A stretch of DNA of 64,000 bases from Macrotis lagotis. Taxonomy: Eukaryota; Chordata; Mammalia; Peramelemorphia; Peramelidae. Under the pieces are notes generated by a model. The model had not been told where the DNA came from. It saw only the letters and a list, made by a program, of their open reading frames with translations, and did not search any database. A program made the position numbers and the translations under genes. The stretch is taken from contig NC_133663.1 in NCBI RefSeq assembly GCF_037893015.1, positions 137,320,100 through 137,384,099 of the forward strand, in the 5' to 3' direction. Shown here piece by piece: positions 23,048 to 35,136 of the stretch. Numbering within the stretch: position 1 is the first letter of the stretch; each line of letters starts with the position of its first letter.

Positions 23048-24740
23048 TCTAAATGAAAAAGGGATGTAACTCATCAAAAAATAAAATAACCCTATTAAAA
23101 AAGGAATATAATTTATCAAAAAAAAATAAAATAGATCATCTGGAAAGGGAATGCAACTCATCAAAATGAAAAAAATTGACCAAATGGAAATGGAATGTAA
23201 CTCATCACAAAGTAAAATTAGCCAACTTGAAAAGAAGCACAAAAGCTAGCTGAAGAAAATGGAACTCTACATAATATAATTGGACAAACAGAAACTAAGA
23301 AATCTATGAGATACCAAGCTTATATCAAAAAAACAATCAAAAGTCTGAAAAAAATGAAGAAAATGTTAAGTATCTTTTAGGAAATCAAATTACCAGGAAA
23401 TAAGATACAGGAGAGATCATTTATGAATTGTTGTTATGCTCAAAGGCCTAAATCAAAAAAAGGACTTGGAAAATATCTTTCAGGAAATTATCATGGAAAA
23501 TTGAACTAATATACTAGATCATGAAGACAAAATAATCCTTGAAAGAATACACAGAACACATCAAAAAAATTACAGAATAAAACTCTTAGGACTAGCAGTC
23601 AAATTCCACAATTCTCAAATAACAGAGAAAATGATGCAAGCAGCCCAAAAGAAATAATTGAAATATAAAGTAAGCACTATTAGAATTACCAGGACTTCTC
23701 AGTTTCAACAATAAAGAATCAGAGTATCTGTTAATATGATATTTTGAGGGCAGCAAGGTGGCACAGTGAATGGAGCACCGGCCTTGGAGTAAGGAGTACA
23801 TGGGTTCAAATCTGACCTCAGACACTTAATAATTACTTAGCTGTGTGGCCTTGAGCAAGCCACTTAACCATTGCCTTGAAAAAAAAAATATGATATTTTG
23901 AAGGACAACGGACTTTGAATTACAACCAAGAATTAGCTACCCTGAACAATTCAACACATTCTGGGGAAAAGGTGGATTCTCAGTATAATAGAGGACCTCC
24001 AAAAATTTCCCAAATAAGACCAGAAGACTGAACATATAATTAAATCTTCAAATAAAAACTCCAGAGATGCATTAAAAAGGTTATAAACAGAAAGGGAAAA
24101 ATGCTAGTGAAGAACATTAAACTGCAAATATTGATGCAAGGGAATATAACACTTGTAAAAGGTTGAATCCAGTTGAAGGGATAGTATTTATGGGATATGG
24201 GCAAAATTAAGACATGAAGTGATGTTGATTATGAAGGTGGTATTTCCTTTAGAGACTGAAGGAGAGAGGTTAATAAGAGGCTCTATAAATAAACAAATCA
24301 TGAAGTGGTTTTACTTCACTAGATACTTGATTTAAAGAGGGTTGAGGGACAGAGGATCAGAGGATCAGAGGGACAGGGGATCAGAGCATACTTAGAAGGA
24401 TTGGACATGGATAAATTAGAAAGTGATCTTACATTGATTCATACTTTAGTTAACAAACGTTTTATAGCACCATGTTTCAAGTACTATAGTGACAGAGGGT
24501 GAAAGTGTTCTTAAAAGAAGTGGACATGAATATGTCATGAAGAGGTTTTTGTTTTGATTGATGCTTTGTCTGCTATTGCTTGAGTTCAATAGGAGGTAAA
24601 AACAGTTAATGAAATGTTTTCTTTGCATCATGTTTTGGCTCATGAGGATTGTGTGTTTACGGAGGGTATTTGTAAAAAAGGAGTATATCAATTATAATTA
24701 GATGTGATTTTTGACTCTTAAGAATTGTATTTCTTGTTTT
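23048..24740 (+). mobile_element. Outer L1, rest of ORF1 and inter-ORF DNA (second piece)
   Basis: Continues the ORF1 broken off at 15661: a run of similar units (GGAATGCAACTCATCAAAA and relatives, 23060-23220) encodes coiled-coil heptads. RRM and C-terminal domain remnants follow to about 24060, then the inter-ORF spacer. No ORF2 of this element follows; a minus-strand L1 starts at 24745. A SINE lies at 23748-23886. The frame contains numerous stops. Confidence 0.82.
23748..23886 (+). mobile_element. tRNA-derived SINE, complete
   Basis: GGGCAGCAAGGTGGCACAGTG head and intact core. Perfect 15-bp target duplications AATATGATATTTTGA lie at 23733-23747 and 23887-23901. Confidence 0.95.
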
Positions 24741-26117
24741 ATTATATAAATATTTTATTAGTTTTTCCAATTACATAAAATGATAGATTCTACCAGTCAT
24801 TTTGTTTGCAAGATTTTGAATTTTACAGTTTTTCTTCCTCCCTTTCCTCACCTTCCTCCAAAAGTAGGCAATCTGATATAGACTTTGCATATGCAATCTT
24901 TGTAAACATAGACCAAAATTGAACATGTTGTGAGAGATAAATCCAAGTCAAAAGAAAAAAAAAACATAAAAGTTTAAAATATTAAACTTTGGTCTTAATT
25001 TAAATTCAACAGTTCTTTCTCTGCATACAGATGGCATTCTACATCCCATAAAGTTGTACCTGATTATTGCAGTGCTGGAATGAAGAAGTCCATCATGGTT
25101 GATCATAACCTATTGTTGATACTTATATGTATGTTTTTCTGGTTCTGCTAATTTCATTCAGCATCAGTTCATGCAGAACTTTCCAAGCTTTTCTGTAATT
25201 CCATCCCTCCTGATGTCTTATAGAACAGTAGTGTTCCATCATGTACATCTACCATTATTTGTTCAATCATCTAATTGATGGGTATTCCCTCAATTTCCAA
25301 TTCTTTGCGACTCCAAAAAGAGTTGTTATGAATATTTTAGTGTATGTGGGATTTTTACCCTTTTGCAAGATCTCATCAGGATATAAACCCAGGAATTCTA
25401 TTGCTGGATCAAAGGGTATGTTCCTTTTTTTAAATTGTCCTTTGGGTTTAATTTCAAATTGCTCTCCAGAAAGTTTGGATCAGTTCACAACTCCACCAAC
25501 AGCATCGCAGATTTCCCACATCCCCTCCAACACTGATGATTTTCCTTTCTGATCATATTGAGCAATCTGAGAGGAATGAGGTGTATCTCAGTGATGCTTT
25601 AATTTGCATTTCTCTAAGCAGTATTGATTTAAAACAATTTTTCTTAGTCTATAGATAATTTTGATTTTTTTGTCCTAGAATTGACTTTGCATATCCTTTG
25701 ACCATTTATCAATTCAGTAATGACTTCTTTATTAAATAAATTTGACTCAGTTCTCTATATTTGTCAGAAATAAGAATTGTAAAATTTTTTCTCAATTTTT
25801 TACATTCCTTTTAATCTTATTTGCTGTCATTTCATTTGTGCAAAACCTTTTTTATTTTAATGTATTGAAAATTATCTAGTTTCTTTTTTATAATGTTCTC
25901 TATCTCTTCTTTGGTCATAAGCTGCTCACCTTACTTTAGATCTGATAGGTACACTATTCCTTGCTGTCCTATTTTGCTTATAATACCATCTTTTCTGTCT
26001 AAATCTTGCAACCATTTTTACCTTATCTTGGGAAAGGATGTGAGGTGTTGGCCTGTTCGTAGTTTCTGCCATACTATCTTCCAATTGTCCTGAATGTTTT
26101 AATTAAAACAGTAAGTT

Positions 26118-28829
26118 CTTTTTTTTATTAAAGATTTTAATTGAGTTTTACAATTTTTTCCCAATCTTACCTCCCTCCCCCACCCACCCACCCCCACATA
26201 AAGCAATCTGTCAGTCTTTATTTTGTTTACATGTTGTACATTGATCCAAATTGAGTGTGTTGAGAGAGAAATCATATTGTAAGGGTTCTGGTTTTTAATA
26301 CACTCTGCTATTTGGTTATGTTTTAAGGGAGAATTCATCCCATTCACATTCAAATTTATAATAACTAATTCTTTATTGCCCTCTGTGCTATCTTCACTCT
26401 GTTTGTATTTTACCCCCTCCCCCCTTTATCCTTATTCCCCAGTATTTTGTTTCTGAATATCACCCCCTTCAGAGTGTTTGCCCTCCTATATCATTCCCTC
26501 CCCCTTTCTTTCCCCTTTCCTTTTTTCCCTTTTCCCTTCCCTTCCTTTTGTTAGCTCCTCTTTTTTTACCACCTCCCCCTCCCTTTCTCCATCCTGACTC
26601 CCCTTTCCTCTTTTAATACTTGAAAGCTTAGATTTTTTTTAAGTTAACTAAGTATGTGTAAGATGACTTTAAGCCAAGTCTGATGAGAAGAAGATTCAGA
26701 TGTTTCTCATCTTGTCCCTTCTTCCCCTCTATTACCATAGGTATTTTGTACCTCCTAATGTAATGAGATTTACCCCATTCAATCCCCTTCCTCCTTCCAT
26801 CTCCTTCCTGTCCCCCTTTTTAAGGAGATAGTGTTTTTAAAAATTGTTCTATCTGAGTCATAGAAAATTCTGAGTATCCATCACTTCTAGCTAAGTACAA
26901 CTTATTTAATAGAGTTAAAATTCTTGAGAGTTATTAGAATCTTTCTCCCAAATGGGGTTAAAGTCAGTTACATCCCATTGGATAGCAGTCTCATGGATAG
27001 GTCATGAATGTCCATCACTTCTGCCTAGGTATATTCTCTCTGTTAGAGTTACAATTTTCAAGACGTGTGTGAATCTTTTTCCCCATGCTGGGATATAGCC
27101 AATTTCAACTTGTTGGATAGCAGTATTTTTTTTCTTTTACTATCCCCCCCTTTTTTAAACCTTTTCATGTGTTTCTTGAACCTCCTGTTTGATAACCAAA
27201 TTTTCTATTTAGCTCTGGTCTTTTCATCAGGAATTTTTGGAATTCTTCCCTTTCATTAAATGTCCATCTTTTTTTTTTCCTGGAAGAGAAGGCTCAGCTT
27301 TGAGGGATAGTGGATACTTGGCTGTATTACAAGTTCCCTTGCTCTTTGAAATATCTCGTCCCAGGCTCTTCAATCCCTTAATGTTGATGCAGCCAGGTCC
27401 TGTGTAATCCTTACTGTAGCTTCTTGATATTTAATTTGTTTCTTTCTGGCTGCTTGCAGGATTTTCTCTTTTATCTGATAGTTCTGGAATTTAGTCACAA
27501 CATTCCTTGGTATTTTCATTTTCATTTTCTGGAGGGTATTGATGTATTATTTCAATAACTACTTTGCCCTCTGGTTCCATGATATCAGGACAAATTTCCA
27601 TCACTAGATCCTGTAATATTAAGTCCAGGCTTTTACTCCTCTTCAATGTTTTCAGGAAGTTCAATAATTTTCAGGTTGCCCCTTCTTGACCTATTCTTGA
27701 AGTCAGTGGTTTTGCTGATGAGGTATTTTACATTTTCTTCTATTTTTTGATTTTGTTTGACAGGCTCTTGTGGTCTCATGAAGTCATTAGTTTCTGTAGA
27801 CTCCATTCTTTTTTTTTTTTTAGGGAGGAGTTTTCTTCATTAACCTTTTGAAATTCCTTTTCCAATTGGTCAATTCTACTTTTGAAAGAGCTTTCCATTA
27901 AATAAATTAAAGTTCTGAGAAAATTATTTTCCTTTTGCATTTGCCCAATTGAGGATCTGAAAAATTTGTTCTCATTTTGTATTTGCCCAATTGTATTTTC
28001 TAAGGATTTGGTTTTTTTTGTTGCAAGGTATTAATCTTCGCTTGGGTTTCTTTTGCCAAATTTTCCAATTGATTTTTAAACTCCTTCCTTAATTCTTCAA
28101 GGGAGACTTTCTGTACTGGAGACCAGATCATATTCTCCTCAACAGTTCTAGGTCTCTCTGAGTTAGGGTCTTTTCCTTCCAAGAGTGTTTCTATGGATCC
28201 ACCTTTCCTCTGACCCTTCTTCATTTTGCTAAGACCTTGAGATGAGGAGGAGCTGGTTCATAGAGGTTTGGTGTTGGGATGGCTGGAGGGCTTTATTCAC
28301 TGAGTACAATTTCTCTGGCTGGCCAGTAGGTGGTGCTGGTTGCTTTCTTTGGAGAGTTGTGGCCTTGATTGTGGCCTTCTCCCTTTGCTTGAAGGGAGGG
28401 TTTGGGGCTATTGAATCCTTTTGCCTTCAATCAATGGTGTGCCTTACCCTGGGGTGAGATCATTCCTCTCCCTATTGTCAGCTGGGATGGTTTGTCTGCT
28501 CACACACTTGTGCCTGAGGCAGAAGTAGTGTGCAATTGTTTGTTTTGGGAAGGGGCCTCAGCTGCAATGCAGGCATGGAATCAGAGGTCCTCAGAACCAA
28601 GGAGCCCAGTGATGGTGTCTACAGCTCTCCTGCACCAGAACTCTCCTTCCAGCCCCAAAGCTGCAGATGACAAATCCTGAGGTAGATGTTCTTTCTCCTG
28701 GCTTTTCTTTCTAGGTCTTGTGGATTGGATTTGTGTTAAGAGGTTTGTTTCATACGATAGATGGGAAAAGATCAGGAGACTTTAGAACTATGCCTGTCTT
28801 CTCTCCAGCATCTTGGCCACAAGTCCCCT
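26118..28829 (-). mobile_element. Internally deleted L1 with intact-length 5' end
   Basis: On the minus strand it has a full 5' UTR (28829 down to 28225, starting GGGGACTTGTGGCCAAGATG), ORF1 (28224 to about 27100), spacer and the first about 25 codons of ORF2 (N-V-N-G-M-N-S-P-L-K at about 26350). It then jumps near 26275 to the last 160 bases of the 3' UTR and an A tail. About 4 kb, nearly all of ORF2, is missing. Target duplication AAACAGTAAGTT (26106-26117) and AAACAGTAATTT (28830-28841), 11 of 12 matching. The host L1 reads on across the gap. Confidence 0.9.
28000..28224 (-). pseudogene. L1 ORF1 N-terminus (coiled coil)
   Basis: An open frame of 74 codons begins at the ORF1 Met (M-K-K-G-Q-R-K-G-G-S) directly after the 5' UTR. 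It contains heptad-like L-R-K-E-F-K-N-Q-L-E-N-L and K-I-N-T-L-Q-Q, the start of the ORF1p coiled coil. The frame ends prematurely, and the rest of ORF1 continues with breaks to about 27100. The overlapping plus-strand frames at 28242-28680 fall in the 5' UTR and are not genes. Confidence 0.72.
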
Positions 28830-29814
28830 AAACAGTAATTTATCCCAGGAACTGGAATATTTGAGTTTATCAAACAGTAGATTACTATTGTCATTCCCTA
28901 CTGTCTCCTTTGCATCTAATCTATTCCACTGATCCACTAGTCTATTTCTTGGCCAATACCATAAAGTTTTGATGACTGATGCTTTATAATTTTATTTTAC
29001 CTGTTTGTTTTTATCCTTTCAAAGCAAATTTTGGAAAGAGAACAAAGAAAGACTGAAATGAAACATTTGCCTAGTCAAAGAAAACTTATGGGATTAGGAG
29101 GAGAAATTGGTGACCCTGGGTAGAGGCTGTCTGAGAGACAATTTGCAAGTCATTATAATATAATTTTAGATTTAGTATATCAAAGCTACTTTCTTTCTCA
29201 TTTTTTCCATTAATTCCTTTGACATTCTTGACTTTTTTTCCCTCCATATGAATTTTAGTTATATTTTTGCTAGCTCACTAAAATAATTGTTTGGAAGTTT
29301 GAAATGGCACCAAATAAGTAATTTAATCCAAGTAGAATTGTCATTGTGATATTTGCCCAATTATTTATATGTGATTTCATTTTTGTGAAAAGTAATTTAT
29401 TGTTGTATTTATTAAGTTTCTGTGTCTACCTTGGAAGTTAGACTCCCAAGTGTTTTATGTTATCTGAAGTTAGTTAATTTTATTTTTAAATTTTATTTAT
29501 TTAAGGCAATGTGGTTAAGAATTACTTGCCCAAGCTCTCAGCGGAGTCCTGGGCCCGTGCAGGCACAGTTCGGGGAATGCCTGGGAGCCGAGGGCCAGGC
29601 AGCGGGCGAGGAGCTGGACCAGGGCTGAGGTCCCCGCAGGGGCCCCATCCAGGTGCCAGCCATGGGGAAATCATTCTCTCACTTGCCTTTCCATTCCCGC
29701 CAAGACAAGGACTATGATGGAATGACATCATCTGATAGCTTGCGAAATGGCTTAATCCAATCCTAGAGCCACAAAGAAGATGGCAGGAATGGCGACATCT
29801 CTCAGTTTCCTTAC

Positions 29815-30465
29815 ATGGAGTTCACTGGCAGAGACAGTGTCACCTGCTCAACCTGTCAGGGCACAGGAAGGATTACCTGGGGCCAGGAGAATCAGCTTGT
29901 GGCATTGAGTCCATATAGTGATTGGAGACTAAGGCCAAGAAGAACAAAGCTCTATGTGATGGCCTCAGTCTCTATGTGTCTCCTCTGTTCTGGGCTGGCG
30001 GTTTTCTTCCTATTTCCTCAAACCATTGACGTGAACTACATTGGGGTGAAGTCGGCCTATGTCAGTTATGATGACACAAAGCGTGTGGTCTACTTAAAAA
30101 TCACAAATACACTAAATATAACAAACAACAACTATTATTCTGTGGAAGTTGCAAATATCACAGCCCAAGTTCAGTTTTCAAAAACTGTTATTGAAAAGGC
30201 ACGATTAAATATTATTACCAATATTGGGCCACTGGATATGAAACAGATTAATTACACCATTCCTACCACGATAGCAGATGAAATGAGTTATATGTTTGAT
30301 TTCTGCAAGCTGGACACCATCAAGGTCCACAACATCATAGTCATGACGCAAGTGACCGTGACGACCAACAACTTTGGGCATTCTGAGCAGACCTCCCAAG
30401 AACGATATCAGTATGTGGACTGTGGGAGAAACACCACCTACCACGTGGGCAGTCGGAGTATCTGA
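29815..30465 (+). CDS. Residual 216-codon open frame of the TMEM106B retrocopy
   Basis: The frame starts at a Met that replaces human Val51, 17 codons after the retrocopy's stop. It covers the equivalent of residues 51 to about 262 of 274. It would encode a short cytosolic part with the [10 protein letters not shown] motif (residues 11-20), a membrane segment (about 46-67) and the lumenal beta-rich domain. Three glycosylation sequons remain (L-N-I-T, A-N-I-T, R-N-T-T). The frame lacks the N-terminal cytosolic tail. Whether it is transcribed is unknown. Pseudogene status is the default, and the open frame may simply reflect youth. Confidence 0.4.
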   Translation: MEFTGRDSVTCSTCQGTGRITWGQENQLVALSPYSDWRLRPRRTKLYVMASVSMCLLCSGLAVFFLFPQTIDVNYIGVKSAYVSYDDTKRVVYLKITNTLNITNNNYYSVEVANITAQVQFSKTVIEKARLNIITNIGPLDMKQINYTIPTTIADEMSYMFDFCKLDTIKVHNIIVMTQVTVTTNNFGHSEQTSQERYQYVDCGRNTTYHVGSRSI

Positions 30466-30662
30466 ATGTGCTTTAGCCGCCCCATCAGGTGCTGCAAGGA
30501 TGTGGCTCCACAGCCCCCAGCACTTGCTTGCCAAAACCCCCTGTGTCCCTGTCGTGGGCAGACCACGAGTTCACGCTCCTGTCTTAGGGGTACAGATCAA
30601 ACTATGTAGGCGTGCTCATGCTGAAACTTTCCCTCTATTGTGGTGGTGTATTTATAATAGCA

Positions 30663-30880
30663 GCTGACTTTAACATAATGCTCTAGGATTTACCAGAAGC
30701 TTTACGTAGATATTATTTATGTCCTCCCAACAACTCTATGCGGCAATGATGGCAGGAACTGTTCATCCCCATTTCACAGAGTAGGAAACTGAGTCTCCAA
30801 GATATTCAGTGACTTTGCACAGTCTTAGCTAATAAGGATGGGAATTAGTATTATGAGTCCAGGCCCCTCCTGCCTTTAAG
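30663..30880 (-). mobile_element. MIR SINE inside the retrocopy 3' UTR
   Basis: CAACAACTCTATGCGGCAATG, then CATTTCACAGAGTAGGAAAC and CTTAGCTAATAAGGATGGGA follow the reverse-complemented MIR consensus. It was probably copied along with the parent mRNA rather than inserted here. A second MIR-like patch (GATTTGAACCCAGGTCTTCT) is seen at about 31175-31255. Confidence 0.75.
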
Positions 30881-32860
30881 GGCTCATTGCCTGTTTCTAC
30901 CAGAAACTTCCACATGAAAAGTTTAGTAGTGAAACAATCTCCAGCTCTAGGACAGTCAAGCTAGGAGCAATATTATAGAGACCTGTATTTCTGAACATTT
31001 TTAAATTCAAATGTCTCATCACAAATCAGTGTAAAGACACAATACTTCCATTTAAAATATTCTCATCAGGAAACTGGGGGTGGTGACATTTGTTGTCACA
31101 AAATGGTATATCCAAAAGCCCTCGATGGGGATCGGAAAGAACCAGTGCAGTTTGGCTAGGCCAGCCCCCTCACCAAGAGGTCCAAGGTCATTTTGGGAGA
31201 AGTGACTGCTGAGGCAGGATTTGAACCCAGGTCTTCTGGCTGCTGGGCCAGCACATATTTCCTTCTTGAATTGGAAGTGTGAAACATTCAGTTTTTGGCT
31301 TTTCCTATATTATATTATGTCAAGCTGATGGATGCTTTGACATGTTTCTAAGCTGAAATAATTTTTGCAAAATTCATAATCTAAAGGTATGTGTGTTCCC
31401 TAGGAGACATAATCAGATTCATCAGTGTCTCTTCCCATTTTTAGTTGAGATTTTGCAAGATTTCTGTGATTTGCAGGCATCAATACAATCTACAACTGAC
31501 TGAACTGGACTATAAATAATGGAACTATATTTTTATTAGAAATAAAGTCCAATTCTTATCAGTGAAGAACTAAGTGAGTTATTATGAAGTTGATCGTGAT
31601 ACAGATTCAAGGCCTTTTTTGTTTCTCTGCCATTGGCTGCCTGGGAAATGTGGATAATGTGGAAAAGAGAAAACAAGCCCTATTCTTGTATGTGCTTCAG
31701 TCACATATCATGGAAAGACCTTAGAAAAATCCTTGCTTCTCCATCTCAAGGGCATTTAGGATCTGTTGTATAACAAAAAAAAAATTGTCATAGGGTAAGG
31801 CTGCATTAAGGAATCTTAACATAATTAAACAATTTGAATGAGAAAAAAAAAGAATTACTTGCCCAAGGTCACAGAACTAGGCAATTATAAAGTGACTGAG
31901 CCCAGGTTTCAGCTCAGGTGCTCCTGACTTCAGGGCCAGTGCTCTATCTACAGTGTCATCTAGCTGCCCCCCACCCAGGAGTTATTTTCTTTATTGTCTT
32001 TCTAATTCTTGTCAATGTATCTTGCTAATAATAAAAAGAAATACTGAATATTCTTGCAACTCAATTTTACATATTTTGACTTTCCTAAAATTGCTAATTG
32101 TTTCCAGTAGTTTTTTAGATGATTTTTGAGTATGTTCTAGGTATATCATTAAATCATTTGTGAAGAGTGAGAGTTTTGTTTGATCATTGACAATTCTCAT
32201 GCCTTCAATTTTTTTTTTTGCTCTTATTGCCAAAGCTATTTTCTAATACAATATTTTATTATGGTAGTGACAACAGGTGACCTTCTTTAATTCCTGATGT
32301 TATTGGAAAGGTTTGTAACTTATCCCCATTATATATAATGCTTGTTGCTGTTTTGACATCAATACTGCTTATCATTTTATGGAATAATACCTTGTAGTGT
32401 TTTTAAGAGGTTATTTATTTTGTCAAAAGCTTTTTCAGCATCTACTCAGATAATCTTATGGTTTCTTTTAAGTTTGTTCTTGATATAGTCAATTATGTTG
32501 ACAATTTTCCTAATATTCGACCAACTTTGCATTGCTGGTAGAAATCCTTCTTGGACATAGTATATTATCCTAGTGATAATTTGCTATAATCAATTTGCTA
32601 ACATTTTATTTAAAATTTTTGCACCATATCCATTAGGACAATTGGTCTCTATTTTTATCTAACTGGTTTAAGTGAATTTTGGTGTCATGGAAGGAATTAG
32701 AGATTCATCTTCATCTACATTTTTTCAAATAGTTTATATGGAATTGGAACCAATTCTTCCTTGAATGTTTTATAGAATTCACTTGGGATTCCATTATTTC
32801 ATCTGGACCTGGAGATATTTCCTAGGGAGTTCATTGATGACTTGCTGAATTTCATATTCT

Positions 32861-33027
32861 TTTCTTTTGTTGTTTTTTTTTTTTAGTTTTTTGCAAGGCA
32901 AATGGGGTTAAGTGGCTTGCCCAAGGCCACACAGCTAGGTAATTATTAAGTTTCTGAGACCAGATTTGAACCCAGGTACTCCTGACTCCAGGGCTGGTGC
33001 TTTATCCACTGCACCACCTAGCTGCCC
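32861..33027 (-). mobile_element. tRNA-derived SINE, complete, minus strand
   Basis: Long T-rich tail, GGCAAATGGGGTTAAGTGGC core, head CACCTAGCTGCCC. Perfect 16-bp target duplications CTGAATTTCATATTCT lie at 32845-32860 and 33028-33043, inside the ORF2 remnant of the old L1. Confidence 0.95.
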
Positions 33028-34010
33028 CTGAATTTCATATTCTGAAATAGTTATTTAAGTATTTAATTTCCTCTTCTTTTAACTTGGTTAACTTGGGTTT
33101 TTTTTTTGAAATGTTCATCCATATTACTCAAAATATCAAATTTATTGGCAAATATTTGGACAAAATAGCTCTGCATTATTATTTTAATTTGCTGCTCATT
33201 AGTATAAAATTTATCATTTTCATTTTTTCATACCAGTAATTTAATTTTCTGCCTTTTGTATCAAATTAACCAAGTGTTCTCTTTATTGGCTCTTTCATGA
33301 AACCACCTCTTAGTTTTATTTACTAGTTCAATAATTTTCTTGTTTTTGCTTTTCATAATTTCACCTTTAATTTTCAGAATTTCTAACTTGGTATTTACCT
33401 GAGCATTTTTATTTGTTCTTTCTGTAATTTTTTTGATGCATCCTCAGTTTATTGATCTCCTTTTCTTTGTTTTATTCATGTAAATATTTAGAGATACAGC
33501 ATAGCCCCTAATAATTGCTTTGGCAATATTCCATAAGTTTTGGTATGTTGTCTTGTTATTGTCAATGAAATTGATGAAATCATTTTTTCCTATGATTTCT
33601 TTTTGTTTGATCCACTCATTATTCAAAATTAGGTTATTTAATGTGTAATCAGTTTTAGGTCTCTTTCCATGGCCCTTTATTTCACATGGTTTTATTGGAT
33701 CATGATCTTAAGAGAATGAATTCAATATTTCCGACATTCTGCATTTGAGCATTAGGTTTTTATGCCATTATACATGCTCAATTGTTTTACTGCTATGTAC
33801 TATCAAAAAATAGGTACATTCAATATTCTCCATACTTCTATCATATCTAAGTTTTCTAAAATTACATACACCTCCTTAACTTCCTTCTTTTATATTATGA
33901 TTAGATTTATTTAATTCTAAAAAAGGGAGATTGAGGTATCCCACTAGTAGAGTTTTGATGTCTATGTTTTCTATTAAGTCCTTTAGCTTCTCTAAGAATT
34001 TGTATATTAT

Positions 34011-35136
34011 CCTATTAAAAAACACTAGAAAGTTTAGGAATAAATGCAGTTTTCCTTAAAATAATAAATAGTATCTATCTAAAACCATCAAAAATATTAT
34101 GCATAATTGGAATAAACTCAGAAGATTTCCAATAAATTCAGGGCTGAAACGAGCTTGTCCACTTTCAGCATTACTATTCAGCATAGTATTGAAAATGCTA
34201 GCAGTAGCAATAAGAGAAGAAAAAAATTGAAGGAATCTGAATTGGCATTTAGGAAGAAAAACTTTCAGCCTTTGCAGATGTTATGATTATGATGGTACAC
34301 CTAGAGAAACTAAGAAAATCATTTAAAAACTTGAAAAAATTAACAAGTTCAGCAAAGTAGAAGAATATAAAATAAACCCACATAAATCATCAGTATTTCT
34401 ATATATGACAACAAAGCCCAAGAATAAGAGATAGAAAGAGAAATTCCCTTTAAAATAATTGTAGACAACACTAAATTCCTGGGATTCTATGTCCCAGGAC
34501 AAACTCATAAACTGTATGAACATAATTATAAAGTTCTCCTCACCCAAAGTCAGATCTAAATAATTGGAAAAATGTCAAATGCTCGTGGTTAAGTCAAGCT
34601 AATATAATAAAAATTAAGCTACTGCCCAAATCAAATTATTTATCCAGTGCCATACCTATCAAACTACTAAATATCTACTTTACCAAGCTGGGAAAAATAG
34701 TAAAAAATTCATCTGGAGCAGCAAAAGGGCAAGGTTAGCAAGGGAAAATGGCTAAACAAGGTATAATACAGGGATACTATGGAATTTTATTATTCTATAA
34801 GAAACTGTAAATGGTTGGAGTCTAAAGAAGCATGTAATGGCTTATGGGATCAGATGCTGAGCAAAGGGAGTAAAGCCAGGAAATCAGTTTAGACATCAAC
34901 ATTAGGAGATGAACAACCTTGTTGAAAGCAATACTCTGCACAGTCCAGAGAGCTACAAGAACCATATTTGATAGATTATGGACCATATCATCCCCAACCA
35001 GAGGAGAAAAACAAAACAAAACAAAACATAGAAAAAAAAACACCCCTCACGAATCTGATGAACACACTGTGGAGGGAATCTTTGCAACTTGGAAATATGC
35101 ATGTACAAATGGAAGAAAATAAATAAAATTTAAAAA
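34011..35136 (+). mobile_element. Plus-strand L1, 5'-truncated and internally deleted
   Basis: Starts in ORF2 upstream of the RT site (F-A-D-V near 34275), runs to about 34760 and then jumps to the end of ORF2 and the 3' UTR (GGGATACTATGGAATTTTATT). It ends AAAATTTAAAAAA at 35136. Flanks AAGAATTTGTATATTAT (33994-34010) and AAGAATTTGCATGCTAT (35137-35153) match at 14 of 17 positions and are the target duplication. The minus-strand L1 continues on both sides. Confidence 0.88.

Larger units (their letters stand above)
29535..31849 (+). pseudogene. TMEM106B: Processed TMEM106B retrocopy
   Basis: An intron-free copy of the mRNA for TMEM106B, a type II late-endosome/lysosome membrane glycoprotein. 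The 5' UTR (29535-29661) is GC-rich. The ancestral ATG is at 29662 ([10 protein letters not shown]). An in-frame TAG at 29764-29766 is codon 35. Past it the same frame is open to 30463 and contains F-T-G-R-D-S-V-T-C, the C-x-x-C pair, one membrane segment (L-Y-V-M-A-S-V to V-F-F-L-F) and the lumenal domain with both expected Cys. One lost base close to the end (about 30450) shifts the last about 12 codons. Of five human N-glycosylation sites, two are lost (K for N in Y-L-K-I-T; L-N-I-I-T). The 3' UTR ends with ATTAAA (31824-31829) and a short A tail. Perfect 18-bp target duplications AAGAATTACTTGCCCAAG lie at 29517-29534 and 31850-31867. Confidence 0.96.
29474..31977 (-). mobile_element. tRNA-derived SINE split by a retrocopy
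   Basis: The T-rich tail and GGCAATGTGGTTAAGAATTA are at 29474-29534. The remaining core (GGTCACAGAACTAGGCAATT) and the head (CATCTAGCTGCCCCC) are at 31850-31977. The two halves join exactly once one copy of the 18-bp duplication is removed, so the TMEM106B retrocopy landed in a pre-existing SINE. The closest intact relative is the minus-strand SINE at 53679-53830. Confidence 0.92.

Noticed and set aside
26275-26285. Spliced L1 RNA as the cause of the internal deletion in 26118-28829
   Set aside because: No GT-AG pair is evident at the inferred ends and a short TAC identity is present, so end joining is at least as likely. Left open.
28242-28680. Two plus-strand frames of 71 and 92 codons
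   Set aside because: They lie antisense to the 5' UTR of a minus-strand L1 and show no family resemblance.
29422-29731. Frames of 68-69 codons over the retrocopy 5' UTR
   Set aside because: Explained by the GC-rich 5' UTR of the TMEM106B copy; the ancestral reading frame starts at 29662.
30205-30667. 109-codon minus and 97-codon plus frames overlapping the retrocopy
   Set aside because: Shadows of the TMEM106B frame and its 3' UTR.
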